Source of the DNA: Eubacterium sp.
GTDB lineage: Bacteria; Bacillota; Clostridia; Lachnospirales; Lachnospiraceae
Assembly (NCBI GenBank): GCA_021442545.1
Contig: JABUSX010000229.1
Coordinates: 1-6,946 of the forward strand
DNA: 6,946 nt
Reading direction: 5' to 3'
The notes under the pieces are model-generated. The model worked only from the letters and a program-made list of their open reading frames with translations, did no database searches and was not told the DNA's origin. Position 1 is the stretch's first letter. Every line of letters starts with the position of its first letter. Shown one piece after another: positions 1 through 6,194 of this stretch. The position numbers were made by a program, and so were the translations under genes.

Positions 1-1
1 C

Positions 2-685
2 GGAAAGCCGGAACTCGTGGATCTCAGCTTTTTCAGAAACAAGTCTGTCGATTATCTTGCACTTGGACATATTCATTCTTTTCAGGAGGACAGTCTTCCG
101 CCGCGCGGTTTGTGGTGCTGTCCGGGCTGTCTGGAAGGAAGAGGCTTTGATGAATGCGGAGTCCATGGTTTTGTGCTGATGGAGGTCAATGGAAAGACGC
201 AGGATGTGAGGCGCGAATTCGTTCCCTTCGCACAGAGGCGTCTTTGGGAGATCCCCGTCGATGTGTCCGGATGCATGACAACAGGAGAGGCTGCCGATCG
301 GATCGAGGAAGTACTCTCAGGACTTCAGGGGAATGAAAACAGCTCCCCGGCGTCCGGTGCCGGGGACGTGAAAGGAAGCGTATCGGGTTCGGGCAGGATT
401 TCTTCCGGGGATCTCTGGAAGATCATTCTGACCGGTGAAACGGACGTCGACAGCGAGATCAGCACGGGACTTCTGCAGAAGCGCTTCGAAGACCGCTGCT
501 ATTTTCTGAAGGTTAAAGATCAGACGACCCTGCATGTGGATTACAGGGATTATGCGCTGGATGCTTCGCTGAAAGGAGAGTTTGTCCGTCTTGTCAGCCG
601 TGATCCTTCCCTGGAGGAACAGGAAAAAGCGGAGATTATCCGCTGCGGGATCCGCGCCCTTTCGGGAGAATCCTGGCAGGATTAG
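2..685 (+). CDS. SbcD/YhaO-like metallophosphoesterase (DNA exonuclease D subunit), C-terminal part
   Basis: The gene is partial: the reading frame is open from base 2 and ends at TAG 683-685, giving 227 visible residues. The GTG at 17 is an internal valine codon, not a start. Near the left edge the protein reads DYLALGHIHSFQ. The GHIH (nt 65-76) is the last metal-binding motif of calcineurin-like phosphoesterases, and this wording is typical of SbcD/Mre11/YhaO nucleases. A PGCLEGRGFDE segment follows, also familiar from the Clostridial branch, then the C-terminal capping region. The earlier metal motifs (DxH, GDxxD, GNHD) must lie off the left edge. By family knowledge such proteins are Mn-dependent exo/endonucleases working with a Rad50/SbcC-type ATPase, which agrees with the ATPase gene 114 nt downstream. 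A 27-residue Gly/Ser-rich stretch (nt 329-409) interrupts the capping region. Family assignment is confident; the exact substrate is unknown. Confidence 0.88.
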   Translation, partial: GKPELVDLSFFRNKSVDYLALGHIHSFQEDSLPPRGLWCCPGCLEGRGFDECGVHGFVLMEVNGKTQDVRREFVPFAQRRLWEIPVDVSGCMTTGEAADRIEEVLSGLQGNENSSPASGAGDVKGSVSGSGRISSGDLWKIILTGETDVDSEISTGLLQKRFEDRCYFLKVKDQTTLHVDYRDYALDASLKGEFVRLVSRDPSLEEQEKAEIIRCGIRALSGESWQD

Positions 686-790
686 GAAACCGGTAAATAA
701 TTTCAGCAGAAAGCGTGTATCAGCAGAAAATAAAAAAAGGCCGCGGATGACAGAGCGTGATATATCTTTATCTGAGGCCCCGGACAAGTG

Positions 791-795
791 AGGAA
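791..795 (+). promoter_or_regulatory. Ribosome binding site of the SbcC/YhaN-like ATPase gene
   Basis: AGGAA lies 4 nt before ATG 800. It supports that ATG over the in-frame GTG at 788, which would add four residues (MRNR) and would itself overlap the ribosome site. Translation from ATG 800 starts directly at the conserved MKLLxxxIENFGKL beta strand of this ATPase family. Confidence 0.55.
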
Positions 796-799
796 CAGA

Positions 800-2821
800 A
801 TGAAACTTTTACATTGTCATATAGAAAACTTCGGCAAGCTTCAGGATATGGATCTCGACTTCAGAGAAGGGATTCATGTCGTTCTTGAGGAAAACGGCTG
901 GGGAAAAAGCACGCTGGCTTCGTTCCTTCTGGTTATGTTTTACGGATTTGCCAATGAAAAAAAGCGAAGCACCCTGGAAAACGAGCGGAAGCGTTTTGCT
1001 CCCTGGCAGAAGGGAATCTACGGGGGAAGCGTTACCTTTTCGTCGGGAAATACGCTGTACCGGATCGAGCGGCTGTTCGGCGTCAGGGATGCTTCGGAAG
1101 ATGAAATCCATGTCTATGATGCAGAGACGAACCTTCCGGTAAAGGGATTTTCCGGAGTGCCGGGTGAGCAGCTTTTTTCCATTGACAGGGATTCCTTTAT
1201 CCGTACGGTCTTTATATCCCAGAAAGACTGCAGTACGTCTGCGACAGCGGGAATTCAGGCAAAGATCGGGCGTATCGAAAGCGAAGCGGCAGATATGAAT
1301 GCCTATCAGGATGTCATGCTTCGTCTGAAAAAAGAGACGGATGCCCTGACGCCGAAGCGGAAAACAGGAGAGCTCAGCCGGCTGAGCGCGGAGGCTGCCC
1401 GTCTTGAAGAAGAGATTCGAAGCCGGAATGCAAAAGAAGAGCTTCTCGCAAAGCTTGAAAATGAGTGTGACGCCGACCGGGATAAGAGAAAGCGTCTGGA
1501 AGAAGAAATAGAACAGGGAACGGAACAGCTGCGGCGTCTTTCTGTTTCACAGAAGAGTGCGGAAACTCTGTCCTTGTCCGAGGCGGAACAGCTTCGTCTG
1601 GAAGAGCTGAAGAAGACTTTTGCTTCCGGTGTTCCGGATGAGGACCAGCTTGCACAGGCAGAAGCAGACATCCAGAAAGTTCATAAGATGCGCCGCCGGT
1701 TTGAAGAAGAAACAGTTAACAGTTCCGAAAAACATAAGAAAAACAGATTTTCGGATACTGTCATATCGGGCACAGTATTTACACTCTTTGCCGCGGCAGT
1801 TCTGTGCTTTTTCTTCTGGTGGTGGCTGTCCCTTGCCTTTGCTGTGGCCGGAGTTATCGTGATGATCGTGGTGCTGCGGCATGATAAGAAAACAGGAAGA
1901 GACAGGATCGAGCGGATTGATACAAATCAGAGCCATCTTCCGGGGCAGCGTTCCGTAAATCTGTTCCATGAAAGTGACCGTGCGTTTCTGATGGAGATCG
2001 AGGAGATGGAAGAAGATCTTTATCTGTTTCTGAAACTTTACGATCCGGAAATTTCAAAGGAAGACGATCTTTCGGCAAAGCTGCAGCAGCTTCGCTATGA
2101 CAAGAAGGAGTACCTTGATCTGACGGAAAAAAGCAAACGTGCGAAGAGTGCAGATGCCGAATATCGTCAGGACGTGGAAGATATGCAGGAGATCATCTGG
2201 CGCGTTTCCGGGCAGGACGGGAACCAGACGAGTCAGGAAGAGATCCTGCGTACAATTGCTGCTGCCAGAAAAGAAGCGGCTGTTCTGGAAACCGGAATAC
2301 GCGCCGCAGAACGGCAGATCGATTCCCTTCGCGAAGAAATAGACGGGATTTCAGATAAAGAAGAACATTTTGTAAAAATTCAAAAAGAAATTTTTACAAA
2401 ACGGAAAAAGTATGATATTATATTAAAGACATCCGAGTATCTTTCTGCTGCCCGGGCGTCCTTCACTGCCCGGTACATGGAACCGATCAAGTCTTCCTTT
2501 GACCGGTATTATGCCATGCTGACAGGAGGGGACGGTCAGGAATACCAGCTGGATGCAGATCTGAATCTCACGGTGCGTGAATACGGTGCACAGCGGGATA
2601 CAGATTTCCTGAGTGAAGGATACCGGGATCTGGTCGGGCTCTGCAGGAGGATGGCCATGATCGAGGCGATGTATGAGAATGAAAAGCCTTTCCTGATCTT
2701 TGATGATCCTTTTAATGATCTGGACGAGGCGCACCTGGAAAAAGCAAAGGAATTTCTGGGGAAAATATCGGAATCGTACCAGGTCATCTATTTAACCTGC
2801 CACAAGATGCGTGTTTCATAG
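800..2821 (+). CDS. SbcC/YhaN-like AAA ATPase with central membrane hairpin
   Basis: This 673-residue protein has a split ABC-type ATPase head as in Rad50/SbcC. The N-terminal half carries IENFGKL (9-14), a Walker A of form EENGWGKST (30-38) and a Q-loop in VFISQKD (137-143). The C-terminal half has an ABC signature LSEGYRD (604-610), Walker B FLIFDDPF (631-638), a D-loop NDLD, and a switch histidine in LTCHK (His668). Heptad-rich, highly charged segments at about 155-310 and 390-545 should form the two coiled-coil arms. Between them lie two adjacent hydrophobic segments (about 320-338 and 341-359) in place of a CxxC zinc hook. The protein is short next to typical SbcC (around 1000 residues) and resembles YhaN-type membrane-associated relatives. 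It probably pairs with the upstream phosphoesterase in DNA end processing. The gene ends at TAG 2819-2821, convergent with the tRNA. Start ATG 800 is chosen over GTG 788 for its Shine-Dalgarno site. Confidence 0.88.
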   Translation: MKLLHCHIENFGKLQDMDLDFREGIHVVLEENGWGKSTLASFLLVMFYGFANEKKRSTLENERKRFAPWQKGIYGGSVTFSSGNTLYRIERLFGVRDASEDEIHVYDAETNLPVKGFSGVPGEQLFSIDRDSFIRTVFISQKDCSTSATAGIQAKIGRIESEAADMNAYQDVMLRLKKETDALTPKRKTGELSRLSAEAARLEEEIRSRNAKEELLAKLENECDADRDKRKRLEEEIEQGTEQLRRLSVSQKSAETLSLSEAEQLRLEELKKTFASGVPDEDQLAQAEADIQKVHKMRRRFEEETVNSSEKHKKNRFSDTVISGTVFTLFAAAVLCFFFWWWLSLAFAVAGVIVMIVVLRHDKKTGRDRIERIDTNQSHLPGQRSVNLFHESDRAFLMEIEEMEEDLYLFLKLYDPEISKEDDLSAKLQQLRYDKKEYLDLTEKSKRAKSADAEYRQDVEDMQEIIWRVSGQDGNQTSQEEILRTIAAARKEAAVLETGIRAAERQIDSLREEIDGISDKEEHFVKIQKEIFTKRKKYDIILKTSEYLSAARASFTARYMEPIKSSFDRYYAMLTGGDGQEYQLDADLNLTVREYGAQRDTDFLSEGYRDLVGLCRRMAMIEAMYENEKPFLIFDDPFNDLDEAHLEKAKEFLGKISESYQVIYLTCHKMRVS

Positions 2822-2865
2822 AAAAAAGTGCGGGGTTCAGCCTGCAGCAGAATGCATGTATCACA

Positions 2866-2899
2866 GAAAAAAGCAAGCCCGGAATTTTTTCCGGGCTTG
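2866..2899 (-). terminator. Intrinsic terminator of tRNA-Glu
   Basis: Read on the minus strand, an 11-bp perfect stem CAAGCCCGGAA/TTCCGGGCTTG closes an AAAA loop (stem bases 2874-2884 and 2889-2899). One C follows, then six T (complement of 2867-2872). It begins 2 nt after the tRNA discriminator base. On the plus strand the same hairpin is preceded by the A tract but not followed by a T tract, so it should work well only for the tRNA. It may still pause or protect the 3' end of the convergent ATPase transcript. Confidence 0.85.
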
Positions 2900-2901
2900 T
2901 G

Positions 2902-2973
2902 CAGTCGATAGGGGAATCGAACCCCTGATTCCGCCGTGAGAGGGCGGCGTCTTAACCGCTTGACCAATCGACC
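2902..2973 (-). tRNA. tRNA-Glu (anticodon CTC)
   Basis: The minus strand folds into a complete 72-nt cloverleaf. It has a 7-bp acceptor stem GGTCGAT/ATCGACT with G1 opposite U72, a 3-bp D stem GTC/GAC with loop AAGCGGTTAA, and a 5-bp anticodon stem CCGCC/GGCGG around loop CTCTCAC. A 4-nt variable region, a T stem AGGGG/CCCCT with loop TTCGATT, and discriminator G73 complete it. The anticodon is CTC (complement of 2938-2940), reading GAG. The GGTCAAGCGGTTAAGAC block and CCGCCC-CAC-GGCGG arm are typical of bacterial tRNA-Glu. The 3' CCA is not encoded: after G73 the DNA reads CACAAG, so it must be added after transcription. A CTC isoacceptor supplements the usual TTC one. The gene stands alone between convergent and divergent protein genes. 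Confidence 0.95.
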
Positions 2974-2980
2974 GTTTATT

Positions 2981-3009
2981 ATAATAACAAAGCAGCTGAA
3001 AAAATGCAA
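2981..3009 (-). promoter_or_regulatory. Candidate promoter of tRNA-Glu
   Basis: On the minus strand TTGCAT (3004-3009) and TATTAT (2981-2986) are separated by 17 nt. This spacing puts the transcription start near 2974, about one base before the mature tRNA 5' end. A perfect TATAAT also overlaps at 2978-2983, but it would start transcription inside the tRNA and has no -35 partner at good spacing. The -35 box matches the sigma-A consensus poorly (3 of 6), so the call is tentative. Confidence 0.4.
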
Positions 3010-3028
3010 GAACAAATAGCAGAAGGTT

Positions 3029-3061
3029 TTTGACGGGCAGCAGGACTTCATAAACGTCAAA
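3029..3061. repeat. Inverted repeat upstream of the diguanylate cyclase gene
   Basis: TTTGACG (3029-3035) and CGTCAAA (3055-3061) are perfect inverted copies of 7 bp separated by 19 nt. With a two-base bulge the match extends to GGTTTTTGACG/CGTCAAACC. The loop is too long and no T run follows, so it is not a terminator. It could be a repressor operator or an RNA hairpin in the leader. It may also be chance, since one 7-bp match at this distance is not rare. Confidence 0.3.
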
Positions 3062-3155
3062 CCGGTCTCAGAAGAAACGAACGAATTCCGAAACTGACAG
3101 ATCAGAGCTATGCATGACGGACGGATTTCAAAAACAGCAGATTGTTTTTTATCAC

Positions 3156-3160
3156 AGGAG
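3156..3160 (+). promoter_or_regulatory. Ribosome binding site of the diguanylate cyclase gene
   Basis: AGGAG lies 10 nt before ATG 3171. It decides the start: the upstream in-frame ATG at 3114 has no such site, and its extra 19 residues would put a polar, non-conserved tail ahead of MKKLGQLF. Confidence 0.7.
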
Positions 3161-3170
3161 TAATAAGTCA

Positions 3171-4244
3171 ATGAAAAAATTGGGTCAGTTATTTCTTTCC
3201 TTTCGTTACGGCGGCCTGACGGCTCAGGAACTTGCCATGTGCATTCCGGAAATCCGGAAGCGGAACGGTGCGATGCTGAAATGGGTGCTTCTGCTGATGA
3301 TGGCTGCCCTGGGTATTCTTCTTATCCTTTCCCTCATCCCGGACTCGGGTGAGGAGAGCAACCGGTCGCTGTATATCGGTTTTTTCCTGATTCTCTGTGC
3401 TGAATTTGCTTTTTATAACCTGTTTCGTGTAAAATGGCCGCATAGGATGCTGATCATGAATTATATATTCATGACGACCGCTTATGTGTTCGGAATCTTC
3501 GAGGCCACCTGTCTCGGCCAGGATTCTTCGAGCACGGTGTTCTGTGTCTTCCTGGTAGCCATACCGATGCTGGTCATTGATATTCCGCTGCGGCTGTCGA
3601 TCCTGACGATCGTTGTGGAAGTGCTTCTCCTCGTTGTATATTTCTGGGTGGGAAATAAAGACGGCGATCCGTTTGTGGTGGTGAACAGCCTGTCCTGTAC
3701 CTTCCTGGGAATCTGCTGCGGTTATATCATTCAGAAGACCAAGCTCAGTGACATCCGGAACCACCTGATGCTCGAGGTGCAGAGAGATACCGACATGATG
3801 ACGGGTGCCTGCAGCAGGGTGGCATATATCCGGGATCTGGGCGGCATGGGAGAAAAGGGCGTTTCGGCCGGTGTCATTTTTGCCGATATCAACGGATTGA
3901 AGAAGGCGAACGATACATTAGGCCATGAGGCCGGAGACCGTCTGATCAAAGAAGGCTTTTGTCAGATGATGCGCTATTTCAGCGAGGATTCGGACCGGAT
4001 CTACAGAATAGGCGGAGATGAGTTTGTGATCATCAGCCTCGGAGAGGAAGAAAAATCGTTTCGATCCAGGTTTGAGAAGATGACATCGGATAAAGATTCT
4101 GCCGGCATCCTGAGCTGCGGCTTTATATGGCTTGAAAAAGTGAAAGACGCAGAATCCGCCGTGAAAGAAGCGGAAAAAATGATGTATGCGGAAAAGGAGA
4201 AATTTTATCGAAGTCATCCCGAAAAAGACCGACGATCAAGATAA
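3171..4244 (+). CDS. Membrane-bound diguanylate cyclase (GGDEF domain protein)
   Basis: The protein has 357 residues from ATG 3171, chosen for its AGGAG site. About 35 mostly cytosolic residues are followed by roughly six hydrophobic segments (about 36-56, 67-86, 93-112, 121-140, 142-160, 168-187), an integral membrane sensor region I cannot assign to a named family. A C-terminal GGDEF domain (about 204-350) follows. It holds RDTDMMTG (the usual DxLTG start), FADINGLKKANDTLGHEAGD with metal-binding Asp239, intact GGDEF at 281-285 and the closing MMYAEKEKFY. These residues predict an active enzyme that joins two GTP into cyclic di-GMP. The product-inhibition RxxD site before GGDEF reads ExxD (272-275), so feedback inhibition is probably lost. 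No EAL or HD-GYP domain is present. The gene ends 11 nt before parE on the same strand, suggesting co-transcription. The signal sensed is unknown. Confidence 0.9.
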   Translation: MKKLGQLFLSFRYGGLTAQELAMCIPEIRKRNGAMLKWVLLLMMAALGILLILSLIPDSGEESNRSLYIGFFLILCAEFAFYNLFRVKWPHRMLIMNYIFMTTAYVFGIFEATCLGQDSSSTVFCVFLVAIPMLVIDIPLRLSILTIVVEVLLLVVYFWVGNKDGDPFVVVNSLSCTFLGICCGYIIQKTKLSDIRNHLMLEVQRDTDMMTGACSRVAYIRDLGGMGEKGVSAGVIFADINGLKKANDTLGHEAGDRLIKEGFCQMMRYFSEDSDRIYRIGGDEFVIISLGEEEKSFRSRFEKMTSDKDSAGILSCGFIWLEKVKDAESAVKEAEKMMYAEKEKFYRSHPEKDRRSR

Positions 4245-4255
4245 ACAACCCGATT

Positions 4256-6178
4256 ATGAAGAATAATACCTATACAGAAGAGAACATACAGGTCCTGGAA
4301 GGACTTGAGCCGGTACGGACCCGTCCCGGCATGTACATCGGAAGCACCGGCCGGAAAGGCCTGAATCACCTGATCTACGAAATCGTTGACAACGCGGTCG
4401 ATGAACATCTGGCCGGTTTCTGCAGCGAAATTCATGTAACACTGGAGGCAGACGGCTCCTGTACCGTTGAAGACAACGGACGAGGCATTCCGGTCGGGAT
4501 GCACGAAAAGGGGATGCCGGCAGAGCGCCTCGTCTTTACCACACTCCATGCCGGAGGAAAATTCAACAGCGAGGTTTATAAAACGAGCGGAGGCCTTCAC
4601 GGCGTCGGCTCTTCGGTTGTTAATGCCCTTTCTGTTTATATGGACGTTAAGATCAGCCGTGACGGAAAGATCCATCACGACCGCTTTGAGCGCGGCGTTC
4701 CGGTCATCGCGCTCGAAAACGGGCTGCTTCCCACTCTTGGAAAAACAAAAGAGACGGGCACCTGCATCAATTTTCTGCCGGATGACGAGATCTTTGAGAA
4801 AACCAGATTTTCTTCCAGGGAACTGAAAAGCCGCCTTCATGAGACAGCTTACCTGAATCCGCAGCTCCGCATCTTCTTCAATGACCTTCGTGACGAACGG
4901 GATGCACACATGGAATTTTATGAGCCGGAGGGCATCATCGGTTTCGTTAAAGACATGAACAAAAAAGAAGAAGCTCTTCATGCACCTGTTTACTTCAAAG
5001 GAGAATCGGAGGGCATCGTTGTGGAAGCTGCCTTCCAGTATGTCCGCGAATTTCAGGAAAATGTGCTCGGCTTCTGCAACAATATTTTCAATTCGGAAGG
5101 CGGTACGCACATCACCGGATTCAAGACCCAGTTCACGCAGGTTATGAACAGTTATGCACGTGAGCTTGGCGTCCTGAAAGAAAAGGACGCCAATTTTACG
5201 GGTGCAGATGTGCGGAACGGCATGACGGCCGTGATCTCGATCAAGCATCCCGATCCGCGCTTCGAAGGACAGACCAAAACCAAACTGGATAATCCGGATG
5301 CGGCCAGGGCTGCAGGTAAGGTTACGGGGGAAGAAGTTGTGCGCTACTTCGACCGGAACCTGCCTGTTCTGAAGACGATTCTGGAATGTGCGGAACGTTC
5401 CGCAAAGATCCGGAAATCCGAGGCGAAGGCCCGCAGCAGCATGCTGGTAAAACAGAAATATTCCTTCGACGCAAACGGAAAGCTTGCCAACTGTGAAAAG
5501 CGGGATCCTTCAAAATGCGAGATATTCATCGTAGAGGGGGATTCGGCCGGAGGTTCCGCAAAGATGGCACGCGACCGGAACTATCAGGCGATCTTCCCGA
5601 TCCGCGGAAAGATCCTGAACGTGGAAAAAGCAGGCATCGACAAGGTTCTGGCCAATGCGGAGATCAAAGGCATGATCAACGCGTTCGGCTGCGGTTTTTC
5701 GGAAGGCTTCGGAAATGACTTTGATATCGGCAAGCTGCGCTATGACAAGATCATCATTATGGCAGATGCCGACGTGGACGGTGCTCATATTTCGACACTG
5801 CTTCTGACTTTATTCTACCGATTTATGCCGGAACTGATCTACCAGGGGCATATCTATATCGCCATGCCGCCGCTTTACAAGACCCAGCCTGCTAAGGGGG
5901 AAGGCGAATATCTTTATGACGATAAGGCTCTTGAGCGCTACCGCCGCAAACACGCAGGAAAGAAATTTACGCTCCAGCGCTATAAAGGTCTGGGTGAGAT
6001 GGATCCGCAGCAGCTTTGGGATACGACACTGAATCCCGAAACACGAAGGATGCGGCGTGTTGAGATCGAAGATGCACGGCTTGCATCCGAGATCACGGAG
6101 ATTCTGATGGGAACCGACGTACCGCCCCGCAAGGCGTTTATACATGAACGTGCGCGTGATGCGGAGCTGGATATCTGA
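4256..6178 (+). CDS. parE: DNA topoisomerase IV subunit B (ParE; GyrB-like type IIA B subunit)
   Basis: This complete 640-residue protein has every hallmark of the ATPase subunit of a type IIA topoisomerase. The GHKL ATPase comes first: [10 protein letters not shown] (21-30), Glu42 and Asn46 in [10 protein letters not shown], Asp73 in EDNGRGIP, and the ATP-lid GGLHGVGSS (112-120). The transducer carries the QTK-loop lysine (EGQTK, Lys341). The Toprim domain has EGDSAGGSA (427-435) and metal-binding DADVDG (504-509), then RYKGLGEM (575-582). Length fits Gram-positive GyrB/ParE without the insertion of E. coli GyrB. Paired with ParC it decatenates daughter chromosomes and relaxes supercoils using ATP. 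I prefer ParE over GyrB because the A-subunit gene follows directly and its sequence resembles the Clostridial topoisomerase IV group, with no recF or dnaN nearby; a second gyrase remains possible. No Shine-Dalgarno site precedes ATG 4256, so it may depend on coupling to the gene upstream. Confidence 0.9.
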   Translation: MKNNTYTEENIQVLEGLEPVRTRPGMYIGSTGRKGLNHLIYEIVDNAVDEHLAGFCSEIHVTLEADGSCTVEDNGRGIPVGMHEKGMPAERLVFTTLHAGGKFNSEVYKTSGGLHGVGSSVVNALSVYMDVKISRDGKIHHDRFERGVPVIALENGLLPTLGKTKETGTCINFLPDDEIFEKTRFSSRELKSRLHETAYLNPQLRIFFNDLRDERDAHMEFYEPEGIIGFVKDMNKKEEALHAPVYFKGESEGIVVEAAFQYVREFQENVLGFCNNIFNSEGGTHITGFKTQFTQVMNSYARELGVLKEKDANFTGADVRNGMTAVISIKHPDPRFEGQTKTKLDNPDAARAAGKVTGEEVVRYFDRNLPVLKTILECAERSAKIRKSEAKARSSMLVKQKYSFDANGKLANCEKRDPSKCEIFIVEGDSAGGSAKMARDRNYQAIFPIRGKILNVEKAGIDKVLANAEIKGMINAFGCGFSEGFGNDFDIGKLRYDKIIIMADADVDGAHISTLLLTLFYRFMPELIYQGHIYIAMPPLYKTQPAKGEGEYLYDDKALERYRRKHAGKKFTLQRYKGLGEMDPQQLWDTTLNPETRRMRRVEIEDARLASEITEILMGTDVPPRKAFIHERARDAELDI

Positions 6179-6194
6179 GAGGTCTGACCAGGTT

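Larger units (their letters stand above)
2974..3170. other. Spacer between divergent tRNA-Glu and diguanylate cyclase genes
   Basis: This 197-nt non-coding stretch must carry control signals for both directions. The tRNA promoter sits at its left end. For the cyclase I see a good ribosome site but no convincing promoter: TTGACG at 3030-3035 is a fair -35, yet no -10 box lies 16-18 nt further on. An inverted repeat TTTGACG (3029-3035)/CGTCAAA (3055-3061) includes that hexamer. I see no c-di-GMP riboswitch sequence and no supported small gene. An in-frame ATG at 3114 would extend the cyclase by 19 residues but has no ribosome site. Confidence 0.5.

Noticed and set aside
317..787. Minus-strand open frame opposite the phosphoesterase gene end
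   Set aside because: The overlapping plus-strand frame matches the SbcD/YhaO family; the antisense translation shows no recognisable feature.
582..791. Plus-strand 69-codon frame bridging the phosphoesterase and ATPase genes
   Set aside because: Its first half overlaps the phosphoesterase in another frame. Only its last 14 codons from ATG 747 have a ribosome site, and these are listed as a separate observation.
2874..2899. The hairpin after the ATPase gene as a plus-strand terminator
   Set aside because: On the plus strand no T run follows the stem; the tail is on the minus strand, so it is assigned to the tRNA.
2974..3170. A c-di-GMP riboswitch upstream of the cyclase gene
   Set aside because: I looked for the conserved GEMM-type core and did not find it; only a simple 7-bp inverted repeat is present.
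3189..3764. Minus-strand open frame (191 codons) opposite the cyclase gene
   Set aside because: Its His/Gln/Asp-rich translation is the mirror of hydrophobic plus-strand membrane segments; no domain and no ribosome site stand out.
4214..5248. Long minus-strand open frame (344 codons) opposite parE
   Set aside because: It lies wholly antisense to a clearly conserved gene, shows no recognisable domain, and arises from the codon bias of parE.
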